This document shows, piece by piece, positions 34,148 to 43,079 of a stretch of 64,000 nucleotides of DNA. Every line of letters begins with the position of its first letter. The first letter of the stretch is position 1. The stretch lies in the NCBI RefSeq assembly GCF_014645735.1, contig NZ_BMMH01000006.1:62001-126000 (forward strand), given 5' to 3'. Position numbers and translations under genes: made by a program. Source of the stretch: Nocardia jinanensis. GTDB taxonomy: Bacteria; Actinomycetota; Actinomycetes; Mycobacteriales; Mycobacteriaceae. The notes under the pieces are model-generated. The model saw nothing but the letters and a program-made list of their open reading frames with translations, was not told where the DNA came from and ran no database searches.

Positions 34148-35361
34148 GGCCGGCGCCACGCAGGGTCCTCGTCGTCGGGGCCTCGGCGGCCGGGTTGTCC
34201 GTAGTCGAGGGGCTTCGCCGCGCGGGGTACGAGGACGCACTCACTCTTGTCGGCGACGAACCGCACCTGCCCTACGATCGGCCGCCGCTGTCGAAACAAC
34301 TGCTGTCGGGCGCCTGGCACACCGAGAAGCTCACACTGCGCCCCGCCGAGGCCTACCAGGATCTCGGCGTCGAGCTGGAACTCGGCACCCCGGCAGCATC
34401 TCTCGACGCGTCCGCCCGCGAGGTCCGCCTCACCGACGGCACCGCACTCGGCTACGACGCCTTGGTGGTCGCCACCGGCGTGCGGGCTCGCGCCCTGCCC
34501 GGAATCGACGGGATCGAGGGGGTACACCTGCTGCGCAATCTCGAAGACGCACTGGCCCTGCAGCGATCGCTGGCCGCACGGCCCCACCTGGCGATCGTCG
34601 GCGGCGGGTTCATCGGCGCCGAGGCCGCCGCCGTGGCCCGCGAACTGGGCTGCCGGGTCACCATGATCACCGACCGGCCGGTGCCGCTGTCCGACGCCGT
34701 CGGTGCCGAGGTCGGCGACATGCTGACCACCGTGCATCGCGACCACGGGGTCGACATCGTCACCGAGGCGATGGTCGAGAGCGTCACCAGCGAAAAGGGC
34801 CGCGCCACCGGCGTGCGGCTCGTCGACGGCCGCATCGTCGACGCCGATATTGTCGTCATCGGTATCGGCACCCGGCCCAACGTCGAATGGCTCGCCGGCA
34901 GCGGCATCCCTCTCGGCAACGGCGTCGAATGCGACGAGACCCTCTCTGCCGGCAACGGCATCTGGGCAGCGGGTGACGTGGCGTCCTTCCCCGACCCGGA
35001 CACCGGCGAGCGCATACGTATCGAACACCGCACCAATGCCTCCGAACAGGGATCGGCCGTGGCGCGCAATATTCTCGCCCGCGCAGGCGAGGCCACACCG
35101 TTCCGCAGTGTGCCCTACGTCTGGTCCGACCAGTACGACCTCAAGATCCAGATCTACGGCCGCAGCCGCGGTGCCGACCGCATCCACGTCGTCGACGGCG
35201 ATATCGCGGAGCGCAAGTTCACCGCGCTGTGCGCACGCGACGGCCGGGTGACCGCCGCTCTCGGCGTGAACATGGTCCGCCCGCTGCGTGCCCTGCGGTC
35301 CGTGGTCGCCGACCGCACCGATTGGACAACCGCCATGGCCGCGCACAGCCCCGCAGCCTGA
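34144..35361 (+). CDS. FAD-dependent ferredoxin reductase
   Basis: A 405-residue pyridine-nucleotide-disulfide-type reductase like putidaredoxin or rhodocoxin reductase. The FAD site is RVLVVGASAAGLSVVEGLRR near residue 6, with PYDRPPLSK following. The NAD(P)H site is LAIVGGGFIGAEAAAVAREL near 150. The second FAD motif is GIWAAGDVASF near 275. The C-terminal domain has YVWSDQYDLKIQIYG, the typical end of this group. It passes electrons from NAD(P)H to the ferredoxin just upstream. Confidence 0.92.
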   Translation: MRPAPRRVLVVGASAAGLSVVEGLRRAGYEDALTLVGDEPHLPYDRPPLSKQLLSGAWHTEKLTLRPAEAYQDLGVELELGTPAASLDASAREVRLTDGTALGYDALVVATGVRARALPGIDGIEGVHLLRNLEDALALQRSLAARPHLAIVGGGFIGAEAAAVARELGCRVTMITDRPVPLSDAVGAEVGDMLTTVHRDHGVDIVTEAMVESVTSEKGRATGVRLVDGRIVDADIVVIGIGTRPNVEWLAGSGIPLGNGVECDETLSAGNGIWAAGDVASFPDPDTGERIRIEHRTNASEQGSAVARNILARAGEATPFRSVPYVWSDQYDLKIQIYGRSRGADRIHVVDGDIAERKFTALCARDGRVTAALGVNMVRPLRALRSVVADRTDWTTAMAAHSPAA

Positions 35362-35386
35362 CCACACCACTACGCAAGGAGCAGCC

Positions 35387-36598
35387 TTGACGACCACCGA
35401 GCAACCCCGAGCCCCTCAATTCCCGCTGCACCGCGGATGCCCGTTCGCCCCGCCCGAACAGGCCACCGAATTCCGGGCGGAAGGCGCCCCACGGCGCGTG
35501 CGGATCTGGAGTGGCGCCCAGCCCTGGCTGATCACCCGCCATGACCAGATCCGCGAAGTACTCGGCGCCACCGATCGCTTCGGCGCCGATGTGACCGTGC
35601 CCGGCTTTCCCAGCACCAGCGATGCCCAGCCACATGTGGAAGGCGATCTCTTCTTCCGCAAGGACGGCGCCGAGCATCTGCCGACCCGGCGCGTCCTCAA
35701 CCCCGATTTCACCGCGAAACGGTCCGAAGCGTTACGCCCCAGAATGATCGAGCTCACCGATCAGCTGATCGACCGGCTGGAAACCATGGAGCGCCCGGTC
35801 GACCTGATCGAACATTTCGCGCTCGCCCTGCCCACCGTCATCATCTGCGAAGTACTCGGGGTGCCGCCGGAGGACAGCCCGCGGGTCCACGAAGCGTCCA
35901 AGAAGGTGGTGCAACTCAGCATTTCCAAGGACGAAAAGCTCGCCGCCATGCAAGATATGCACGACGTTCTGCAGAAGCACGCGGAACGCAAGCGCACCGA
36001 GCCGGACAACGGTCTGCTGTCCCGCCTCGTCAACGAGTACGTCGACGAGAAAGGGCAATTCGATTTCGACTACGCCATTCGTCTCGGCATGCTCGCGATC
36101 AGCGCCGGGCACGAAACCACCGCCAACATGATCGGCCTCGGGATCCTGGCTCTCATCCGCGAACCCGAGCAGCGCCGGATCCTGCTGTCCGACCCGGACA
36201 AATACGCCGCCACCTGCGTCGAAGAGATGATGCGCTACTGGAGCATGGTGCAGACCGAACCGCGCCGTGTCTGCCTACAGGACACCGAAATCGGTGGCGT
36301 TCTCATCCGCGCCGGTGAAGGCGTCATCTGCAACCTGCCCGCCGCCAACCGCGACCCCGACGTGTTCGACAACCCCGAAGTCCTGGACATCACGCGCGTG
36401 GAGCGCCGGCATATCGGGTTCGGGTTCGGCGTCCACCAGTGCCTCGGCCAGAACCTCTCCCGCGTCGAGATGCAGGTGGCCTGGCCCCGGCTCTTCCAGC
36501 GTCTGCCCGACCTGCGGCTGACCGTCGACGAAACCGACCTGCACTTCCACAACGACGCGCTCACATACGGCCTCGAAGAACTGCCGGTCACCTGGTGA
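35387..36598 (+). CDS. Cytochrome P450
   Basis: A 403-residue soluble bacterial P450 that would hydroxylate the pathway substrate with O2. The I-helix has ISAGHETTANM (near 238-248), the K-helix EEMMRYW contains ExxR, and the heme loop is FGFGVHQCLGQ with Cys near 352. The TTG at 35387 is chosen as start because AAGGAG ends five bases upstream and the first ATG would cut into the conserved N-terminus. It lies in one operon with its ferredoxin and reductase. The CYP family cannot be assigned here. Confidence 0.92.
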   Translation: MTTTEQPRAPQFPLHRGCPFAPPEQATEFRAEGAPRRVRIWSGAQPWLITRHDQIREVLGATDRFGADVTVPGFPSTSDAQPHVEGDLFFRKDGAEHLPTRRVLNPDFTAKRSEALRPRMIELTDQLIDRLETMERPVDLIEHFALALPTVIICEVLGVPPEDSPRVHEASKKVVQLSISKDEKLAAMQDMHDVLQKHAERKRTEPDNGLLSRLVNEYVDEKGQFDFDYAIRLGMLAISAGHETTANMIGLGILALIREPEQRRILLSDPDKYAATCVEEMMRYWSMVQTEPRRVCLQDTEIGGVLIRAGEGVICNLPAANRDPDVFDNPEVLDITRVERRHIGFGFGVHQCLGQNLSRVEMQVAWPRLFQRLPDLRLTVDETDLHFHNDALTYGLEELPVTW

Positions 36599-36609
36599 AA
36601 GGACCCGAT

Positions 36610-37014
36610 ATGACGGAAGATTCGTTCGCGCACCTACGGGAGCGCGGTATGCGGCGGATGCTGGAGGTAACCTGCGCCGACGAGACCACCCCGGCGCCGC
36701 CGATCGAGCCGCGTTCGGTCGAGGACCACGCCGTCACAGTCGTTTTCGGCGATCTGTGGTGCGGCGAGGCGCTCAGCGACCGGGACCGCAGACTGATCAC
36801 TCTCGGGGTCCTCGGCGCGCTCGGCGCGGAGCGCGAACTGCCCTGGCATATCAAGGGCGCGCTCGAGTCCGGAGACCTCACGCCCGAGCAACTGCGTGAG
36901 GTGACGCTGCAGATCGCCCATTACGCGGGTGTGCCCCGGGGAGCGAGTATGTCGGCGATCATCCGCGAAACCACCGGAGCCACGTCCCCCGACGAGAAAG
37001 GCGGACAGCGATGA
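36610..37014 (+). CDS. Carboxymuconolactone decarboxylase family protein
   Basis: A 134-residue protein of the CMD/AhpD fold. RLITLGVLGALGAERELPWH and EVTLQIAHYAGVPRGASM match the gamma-carboxymuconolactone decarboxylase half of the family. The CxxC pair of AhpD peroxidases is absent, so a decarboxylase or lactone-handling role is more likely than a peroxidase role. The ATG at 36610 lies 11 bases after the P450 gene, and its stop overlaps the next SDR (ATGA). Confidence 0.82.
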   Translation: MTEDSFAHLRERGMRRMLEVTCADETTPAPPIEPRSVEDHAVTVVFGDLWCGEALSDRDRRLITLGVLGALGAERELPWHIKGALESGDLTPEQLREVTLQIAHYAGVPRGASMSAIIRETTGATSPDEKGGQR

Positions 37015-37814
37015 CCGGCAGGCTCGACGGGCGCGTCGCGGTCGTGGTCGGGGGTGGCCAGACACCGGGCGCCACGCTCGGCAACGGACGCGCCGTAGCG
37101 TGCGCCTTCGCGCGCGAAGGCGCGAATGTCCTGGTCGTGGACCGCGACGCCGATTCGGCCGAGGACACTGCGGAGCTCATCCGGCAGGACGGCGGATTCG
37201 CCGTCTCGCACCGCGCGGACATCACTGTCGAACAGGATTGCGCGAGCATCCTCGACGCCGCACTGGCCGCATACGGCCAAGTCGACGTGCTGCACAACAA
37301 CGTCGGCATCGTCCCGGCCGGCCGCACCGAGGACATCACGGCCGAGACCTGGCGGCACGGTTTCGAGGTGAACCTCACCGGCATGTGGCTCACGTGCAAG
37401 TACGTGCTGCCCCATATGCGCACCAGGCGAACCGGCGCAGTGATCAATATTTCGTCGATGGCCGGACTGCTGTACGCCGGCGACAACATCACCTACAGCA
37501 CCTCCAAGGCCGCCGTGCATTCGATGACCCGCAGCCTCGCCATCGAATACGCGCCCCACGGCGTCCGGGTCAACTGCATCGCCCCGGGCATGATGGATAC
37601 ACCGATGGGTGTCGACGCCACCGCCCGCGCCACCGGGACCGACCGCGCGCAGATCGCCGCGAAGCGCGCGGCGATGGTCCCGATGGGGCATCAGGGCACC
37701 AGCGACGACGTCGCCAGGGCTGCCCTGTTCTTCGCCACGGACGACTCCGCGTTCATCACCGGCACCGTTCTTCCGGTGGACGGCGGATTCACCCTGCGGG
37801 CCGGACTGCTCTGA
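37011..37814 (+). CDS. SDR family oxidoreductase
   Basis: A 267-residue short-chain dehydrogenase. The cofactor loop is unusual: AVVVGGGQTPGATLGNGRAV has inserted residues in place of plain TGxxxGxG, a form known in some SDRs near P450 genes. The active site is normal: VINISSMAGLLYAGD with ITYSTSKAAVHSM. VVDRDADS after strand 2 suggests NAD. It is last in the P450 operon and could oxidise the hydroxyl group that the P450 introduces (inference). Confidence 0.87.
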   Translation: MTGRLDGRVAVVVGGGQTPGATLGNGRAVACAFAREGANVLVVDRDADSAEDTAELIRQDGGFAVSHRADITVEQDCASILDAALAAYGQVDVLHNNVGIVPAGRTEDITAETWRHGFEVNLTGMWLTCKYVLPHMRTRRTGAVINISSMAGLLYAGDNITYSTSKAAVHSMTRSLAIEYAPHGVRVNCIAPGMMDTPMGVDATARATGTDRAQIAAKRAAMVPMGHQGTSDDVARAALFFATDDSAFITGTVLPVDGGFTLRAGLL

Positions 37815-38061
37815 CCACCCCGGACACGCGGGGCGAGGGCCGAACCGGCCGATCCGGCTCCGGCCGGCCGTGACCAGGGATCGTGCGGTGATTCGATCGA
37901 TGTGCGGGACGAACCGCGCAGAACGGGTCACCGCACGTCCAGGGACCCGGGCACCCGACGTTCCCGAAGCCGGGTGCGGTGGTGCGGGTCCCGGCACGCT
38001 GTGCCGCACAGTGTGGAAAGGGTTCCCGCGACCCCACGGAGGACCGCGAACGCACCGTCGT
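37815..38061. other. Convergent gap after P450 operon
   Basis: 247 GC-rich bases between convergent genes. Short GGCCGG-type repeats around 37845-37870 could fold, but no clean hairpin or gene was recognised. Confidence 0.4.
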
Positions 38062-39603
38062 TCAGCTCGAGGTCCGCGGCGGCCCGGCTTCCGCGTAGCC
38101 GGCCGACAGTTCGCGCCGCAAGATCTTGCCGCTCGGCAACCGTGGTATCACACCGAATCCGACCGAACGGGGCGCCTTGTAGTGCGCGATCTTCGCACGG
38201 CAGTAGTCGATCAGTTCTCGCTCGAGCTCCGGGCCCGGCGTCGCTCCGGCGGCAGGCTGGACCACGGCGTGCACTCGCTGGCCCATCTCGTCGTCCGGCA
38301 ACCCGATCACCGCCACGTCGAGCACCGCGGGATGCAGGGTGAGGGCGTCTTCGATCTCCTGCGGATAGATGTTCACTCCGCCGGACAGGATCAGATCGGA
38401 CCGGCGGGCGGACAGGTAGAGGTAGCCGTCCTCGTCGATATGCCCGAGGTCCCCGAGGGTGTTCCAGCCCTTGTCGTTGAACGCCTCCGCGGTTTTGGCG
38501 GCGTCGCCGAGGTACTCGAATCGTTCGATCTCGCTGAACCAGACGGTGCCCACCTCGCCCGGAGCGACGTCGTTGCCGTCGTCGTCGCAGATGTGCACGA
38601 CGCCCCGGACGGCCCGGCCGACCGATCCCGGATGGGCGAGCCAGTCCGGGGTATCGATCATGAAGAACCCGGTTCCTTCGCTGCCGGAGTAGAACTCGGT
38701 CAGCGTGGGTCCGAACCATTCGATCATTCGCCGTTTGACCTCGACCGGGCACGGCGCGGCGGCGTGCACGACGAGCCGGAGACTCGAGACGTCGTAGCGG
38801 TCCCGGATATCGTCGTCGAGTTTGAGCATCCGCACGAACATGGTGGGGACGAACTGCGCGTGGGTCACCTTGCGCTCGTCGATGAGGTGGAGGGTGCGCT
38901 CGGCGTCGAACTTCTCCATGACGACCGCGGTGCCGCCGTTGCGCACGGTGCCGATCGTCCAGCCCAGCGGCGCCGCATGGTAGAGCGGGCCCGGACTGAG
39001 GTAGATGGTGTCCGGGCCGAAACCGAACGCGGTACCCATCAGGTGGTCGATGGCCAGTCCGGTGCCGAACGGCCGCCCGGTCAGTGCCGGGAGGATCCCC
39101 TTGGGACGCCCGGTCGTTCCGGACGAGTACAGCATGTACTGGCCCTCGGTCTCGTCGGCTATCGGTGTGACCGGAAGGTCGGCGACCGCGTCTTCGAGCC
39201 GTTCGGCGCCTTCGACGTTTCCCCCGGCCACCAGCCGCGACTGCAGCCCGGGTGCAGCGGCTTCGGCCGCGGCGGCGAGGTCGGCCAGCGCTGCCGAATG
39301 GATGAGCATGCGTGCGCCGCAGTTCGCGACGATATAGGACGCCTCGTCGGCGCTGAGGTGCCAGTTGACCGGCGTGTAGAGCAGGCCGGACCGCTGGGCA
39401 GCCCAGGCGACCGGGAAGACCTCGAGCTGATTCTGCATCAGGATCGCGAGGTGATCGCCGGGACCCAGCCCTCGGGACCGGAAGAGGTGCGCGATCCGGT
39501 TCGAGCGTTCCTCGAGTTCGCGATAGGTCAACGTATCGCCGCTGCCCGCCATCACGATCGCGGGTTTGTCGCCGTACCGCGCGGCCAGTTCGGTGAGGTT
39601 CAT
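38062..39603 (-). CDS. AMP-forming acyl-CoA synthetase
   Basis: A 513-residue ligase. The ATP loop is YMLYSSGTTGRPKGI (near 155-170), followed by EFYSGSEGTGFF, WNTLGDLGHIDEDGYL and the C-terminal LPSGKILRRELS with the adenylation lysine. EFYSGSEG resembles ligases for aryl or long acyl acids, but specificity is not assigned. AAGGAG lies upstream of the ATG at 39603. It is last in a six-gene minus-strand unit headed by the two-domain acyl-CoA dehydrogenase. Confidence 0.9.
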   Translation of the reverse strand: MNLTELAARYGDKPAIVMAGSGDTLTYRELEERSNRIAHLFRSRGLGPGDHLAILMQNQLEVFPVAWAAQRSGLLYTPVNWHLSADEASYIVANCGARMLIHSAALADLAAAAEAAAPGLQSRLVAGGNVEGAERLEDAVADLPVTPIADETEGQYMLYSSGTTGRPKGILPALTGRPFGTGLAIDHLMGTAFGFGPDTIYLSPGPLYHAAPLGWTIGTVRNGGTAVVMEKFDAERTLHLIDERKVTHAQFVPTMFVRMLKLDDDIRDRYDVSSLRLVVHAAAPCPVEVKRRMIEWFGPTLTEFYSGSEGTGFFMIDTPDWLAHPGSVGRAVRGVVHICDDDGNDVAPGEVGTVWFSEIERFEYLGDAAKTAEAFNDKGWNTLGDLGHIDEDGYLYLSARRSDLILSGGVNIYPQEIEDALTLHPAVLDVAVIGLPDDEMGQRVHAVVQPAAGATPGPELERELIDYCRAKIAHYKAPRSVGFGVIPRLPSGKILRRELSAGYAEAGPPRTSS

Positions 39604-39658
39604 GCTGCCCCACTCCTTCTTGTCGGGCGTGGCCGGGTCGAGGTCGTATCCGGCCGAT

Positions 39659-40624
39659 TCAGCTGTCGTCCGACAGCGTCTTACGCCAGTCCGCGGGTAC
39701 GCGTGCACCGGCGAACTCCGCGGCGAGCCGGTCGACGACCGTCTGCACGCGCGGTACGTCGTCGATCAGCCCGGTCGAGTGCCCGGCGCTCCACACCGAC
39801 TTCCACGGTTTGACGCCCTCGGGCAGGTTCGGCCGGTGTCGACCGGTAGGCCGGGGCAGGTTCGCGGGGTCGAGACCGGCCCGGATCATCGAGGGTTTCA
39901 GGAAGCTGGCCGGTAGACCGGCGATCGCGTCGGTGAAGAGTACGTCCTCGCTCTTGGCGGTGACCAGCATTTCCTTGTGGTCGGCGAAGGCACCCGATTC
40001 CGCGGTCGCGATGAATCTGGTGCCCATGACCACGATATCGGCGCCGAGCGCGAGCGCGGCCGCGATCCCGTGTCCGTCGGCGATACCACCGGCCAGCATG
40101 ATCCGGCCGTCGAAGAAGCTGCGTACCTTCGGCAGGAACGAGAACGGCGACAGTGTGCCCGCGTGCCCGCCGGCACCCGCGCAGACCAGCATCAACCCGT
40201 CGACCCCTGCCTCGACGGCCTTCTCGGCGTGCCGGATGGTGGTCACATCGTGGAAGACCTGGCCGCCCCACTCGTGCGCCGCGTCGACGACCTCCCGCGG
40301 GTCGCCCATATTGGTCAGGATGAGCGGTGCGCGGTGTTTGCGCACGGTGGCCAGCGCCCGGTCGCGCGCCGTCTTGTCCAAGGCCGCGGAGGCGAGCATG
40401 TTCACGCAGAACGGCGCGAAATCGCCGCCGGCGTCGAGGGTCTCCTTCTCCGCCTCGCGGATGGCGTGCAGCCACGTCTCCAGGGTTTCCGGGTGGCGCG
40501 GGTTGGCGGACGGGAAGGCGCCGATGACGCCGGCCCGGCAGGAGGCGATGACCAGGTCCAGGTTGGAGACGATGAACATCGGCGCGGCCATCACCGGGAG
40601 TCTGAGCGAGTTCCAGTTGATCAT
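39659..40624 (-). CDS. Nitronate monooxygenase/2-nitropropane dioxygenase-like flavoprotein
   Basis: A 321-residue FMN TIM-barrel enzyme. Family motifs are LRLPVMAAPMFIVSNLDL at the N-terminus, VCAGAGGHAGTLSPF in the middle and [20 protein letters not shown] then VVMGTRFIATAES for phosphate binding. Members oxidise nitronates, but many in CoA-pathway clusters are flavin-dependent reductases or dehydrogenases, and that is more likely here. It overlaps the aldo/keto reductase gene (ATGA). Confidence 0.85.
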   Translation of the reverse strand: MINWNSLRLPVMAAPMFIVSNLDLVIASCRAGVIGAFPSANPRHPETLETWLHAIREAEKETLDAGGDFAPFCVNMLASAALDKTARDRALATVRKHRAPLILTNMGDPREVVDAAHEWGGQVFHDVTTIRHAEKAVEAGVDGLMLVCAGAGGHAGTLSPFSFLPKVRSFFDGRIMLAGGIADGHGIAAALALGADIVVMGTRFIATAESGAFADHKEMLVTAKSEDVLFTDAIAGLPASFLKPSMIRAGLDPANLPRPTGRHRPNLPEGVKPWKSVWSAGHSTGLIDDVPRVQTVVDRLAAEFAGARVPADWRKTLSDDS

Positions 40625-41679
40625 GTGTTGTCGGCTCCGATCGGCCGGGGAGACCGGCGCAAGTGTTTGTGTCGCAGCGCTCGGGGTTCGTAGGCGAGAT
40701 CGGCCCGCGCGATGGTCTCGCCCGGGGCGACGAGCTCGTCGACGAGGTCGAGCACCTCGTCGGTGAGTACGGTGCCGACGACCTTCAACTGGCTTTCCAG
40801 CTGATCCATCGTGCGGGGGCCGATGATCGTCGAGGTCACCGCGGGGTGCGCGAGGGTGAACCCGAGCGCCAGGGTGATCAGGTCCACGCCCGCCCCGGCG
40901 GCGATCTCGTCGAGCCTGTCCAGTAGCGCGAGCTTGCGCTGCGCCCCGTCGGAGTCGATCCGCCAGGATCCGCGACCGAGACGGCTGAAGCGTGCCTCGT
41001 CGCCGCCCGGGTTGTCACTGCGGTATTTTCCGGTGAGCCAACCTCCGTTCAGGGGGCTCCAGACGATCGCGCCCATGCCGTACTTCTGGCAGGTGGGGAA
41101 CACGTCCCGCTCGGCGCCGCGCACGAAGATCGAGTACGGCGGCTGCTCGCAACGCGGCGTGATGTGACCGCGGTCGGCGGCCACCCACTGCGCCTCGACG
41201 ATCGCCTCCGCGGGAAACGTCGAGGTGCCGACCATCCGCACCTTGCCCGCCCGGGCGAGATCGGACAGTGCGCCTAGGGTTTCGTCCAGGTCGGTGGCCT
41301 CGTCGAGCCGGTGCACCTGGTACAGGTCGATGTAGTCGGTGCCGAGGCGGCGCAGGCTGTCCTCGCAGGCGCGCACGATCCACCGGCGCGAAGCCCCGCG
41401 GTGGTTGGGGTCCCGGCTCATCGGGTTGAAGAACTTGGTGGCGACCACCACATCGTCGCGCCGGCCGGCGATCGCCTTGCCGACGATCTCCTCGGACTCG
41501 CCCCGCGAGTACGCGTCGGCGGTGTCGATGAAGTTGATGCCGGCGTCCAGGGCGCGGTCGATGATGCTGTGGCAGTCGTCGTGATCGGCATTGCCCAGGG
41601 CACCGAAGGACATCGCGCCGAGACACAACCGGGAGACCGTGACGCCACTGCGCCCGAGGTACTCGAACTCCATGCTCAT
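40621..41679 (-). CDS. Aldo/keto reductase
   Basis: A 352-residue NADPH-dependent TIM-barrel oxidoreductase. It has MEFEYLGRSGVTVSRLCLG and NFIDTADAYSRGESEEIVGK with the catalytic Asp and Tyr, VVATKFF with the Lys, and DYIDLYQVHRLDE with the His. The C-terminal cofactor part is TSTIIGPRTMDQLESQL. It would interconvert a ketone or aldehyde and its alcohol. The start at 41679 overlaps the crotonase stop (ATGA). Confidence 0.92.
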   Translation of the reverse strand: MSMEFEYLGRSGVTVSRLCLGAMSFGALGNADHDDCHSIIDRALDAGINFIDTADAYSRGESEEIVGKAIAGRRDDVVVATKFFNPMSRDPNHRGASRRWIVRACEDSLRRLGTDYIDLYQVHRLDEATDLDETLGALSDLARAGKVRMVGTSTFPAEAIVEAQWVAADRGHITPRCEQPPYSIFVRGAERDVFPTCQKYGMGAIVWSPLNGGWLTGKYRSDNPGGDEARFSRLGRGSWRIDSDGAQRKLALLDRLDEIAAGAGVDLITLALGFTLAHPAVTSTIIGPRTMDQLESQLKVVGTVLTDEVLDLVDELVAPGETIARADLAYEPRALRHKHLRRSPRPIGADNT

Positions 41680-42533
41680 CGCCCCTTCCAGACGGGTGCG
41701 CGTTTTTCGATGAAGGCACGCGGGCCTTCCGCGGCGTCCTCGGTCCGATGGATGTGCTCGTGCTCGGCGTGGTTACGCGCCCAGTCGGAAGCGGCGGCGG
41801 CGAATCGCGAATCGGTCAGCCCGGCGACGAGGCGTTTATGGGCCTGCACCGCCAGCGGCGCGTTCGCGGCAATCGCCTCGGCCAGGGCAAGAGCCGCGGT
41901 GAGGGCTTGCCCGTCGGGTACCACCCGGTTGACCAGGCCCCACCTCTCGGCTTGTGCGGCGCTGAACCGGTCGCCGAGCAACAGGATCTCCATCGCGATC
42001 GCGCGCGGCACCCACCGGGACAGCCACACCGCGCCGCCGCCGGAGGCGATATAGCCGCGCCGCACCTCCGGTAGGGAGAACTCCGCCGATTCCACCGCGA
42101 CCACCAGATCGCAGGCCAGCGCCATTTCGGCGCCGCCGCCGATGGCGTGGCCGTTCACCGCGGCCACGATCGGCTTGTCGATCGGGTGCTCGCAGATCCC
42201 GCCGAATCCCCAACCCTGTTTGGCCGGGTCGGCGGGTTCGATACTGCGGCCGGCGGCCATTTCCCCGAGGTCGCCGCCGCTGCAGAAGCATGGGCCGACG
42301 GCACCGGTCAGGACGATCGCCCGCACGGCGGGGTCGGCCTGCGCGTATTCGAGCGCATCGCCGATCCCCTCGGCGACAGCCGCGTCGACCGCATTACGTA
42401 CCCGGGGGCGGTCGATGGTGATCACCAGGACCGCGCCGTGCAGTTCGGTGCGGACCGGGCGCTCGGCCGTTTCGGTTGTGGCGGTCTCGTCCCTCGACGC
42501 GAGGTCGCGGGATATCAGCTCGGCTTGTGTCAT
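41676..42533 (-). CDS. Enoyl-CoA hydratase/isomerase (crotonase) family
   Basis: A 285-residue crotonase. AIGGGAEMALACD and EFSLPEVRRGYI retain both hydratase Glu positions, so hydration of an enoyl-CoA is likely. The ~25-residue N-terminal extension (MTQAELISRDLASRDET) is not part of the usual fold. The ATG at 42533 overlaps the DoxX stop by ATGA. The C-terminus FIEKRAPVWKGR is nearly the same as that of the crotonase at 56313, suggesting a recent common origin. Confidence 0.88.
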   Translation of the reverse strand: MTQAELISRDLASRDETATTETAERPVRTELHGAVLVITIDRPRVRNAVDAAVAEGIGDALEYAQADPAVRAIVLTGAVGPCFCSGGDLGEMAAGRSIEPADPAKQGWGFGGICEHPIDKPIVAAVNGHAIGGGAEMALACDLVVAVESAEFSLPEVRRGYIASGGGAVWLSRWVPRAIAMEILLLGDRFSAAQAERWGLVNRVVPDGQALTAALALAEAIAANAPLAVQAHKRLVAGLTDSRFAAAASDWARNHAEHEHIHRTEDAAEGPRAFIEKRAPVWKGR

Positions 42534-43057
42534 TCCGTCGCCTGGCCCGCCGTGTCCGGTTCGCGCACCGGGCGATAGCACGTGCCCAGCAACGCCACCG
42601 CCGCCACGACGCCGAGGCCCGCGGAGACCGCGAACCCGGCCCAGCCGGTGAGGATGTCCGCCCCGAAGATCAACCGGTCCAGGCTTATCCGGCCCGCTCC
42701 GGCGACGGCGACCGATACCGCGCCGATCGCCAGGATCAGGTTGTACTCCCACCCGTTCCCGGCGATGAAGAAACCGCTGCCCCGGTGCACCGTCCACGCG
42801 GCCACCACCATCAGCGATACGAAGGCGGCCGCCGCGAAGGGGGTGAGCAGACCGAGTGCGAGCAGGATTCCGGCACCGACTTCGGTGAGCGCGGCCAGCC
42901 ACGCGTGCACTGCGCCCGGACGCATTCCGATGCTGTCGAACCAGCCCGCGGTTCCGGGAATACGGCCCCCGCGGAACAGTTTTCCGTAGCCGTGTGCGGC
43001 CATGGTCAGCCCCAGGCATACCCGGAGCAGGGCCAGGCCCGCGTCGATCGAGGTCAC
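42530..43057 (-). CDS. DoxX family membrane protein
   Basis: A 175-residue membrane protein with four to five helices. LLRVCLGLTMAAHGYGKLF at the start, then VHAWLAALTEVGAGILLALG and FFIAGNGWEYNLILA, are typical of DoxX. The GTG at 43057 has AAGGAG upstream. DoxX proteins are linked to redox enzymes and thiol homeostasis in the membrane. Its place inside a beta-oxidation-type operon, between a dehydrogenase and a crotonase, suggests it supports electron transfer or stress tolerance during catabolism (inference). Confidence 0.85.
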   Translation of the reverse strand: MTSIDAGLALLRVCLGLTMAAHGYGKLFRGGRIPGTAGWFDSIGMRPGAVHAWLAALTEVGAGILLALGLLTPFAAAAFVSLMVVAAWTVHRGSGFFIAGNGWEYNLILAIGAVSVAVAGAGRISLDRLIFGADILTGWAGFAVSAGLGVVAAVALLGTCYRPVREPDTAGQATE

Positions 43058-43079
43058 AAGAACTCCTTGCCGAGTCAGG

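Noticed and set aside
37609-39813. A plus-strand open frame of about 734 codons across the SDR end and CoA ligase
   Set aside because: The sequence is low-complexity and lies antisense to a clear ligase with all its motifs.
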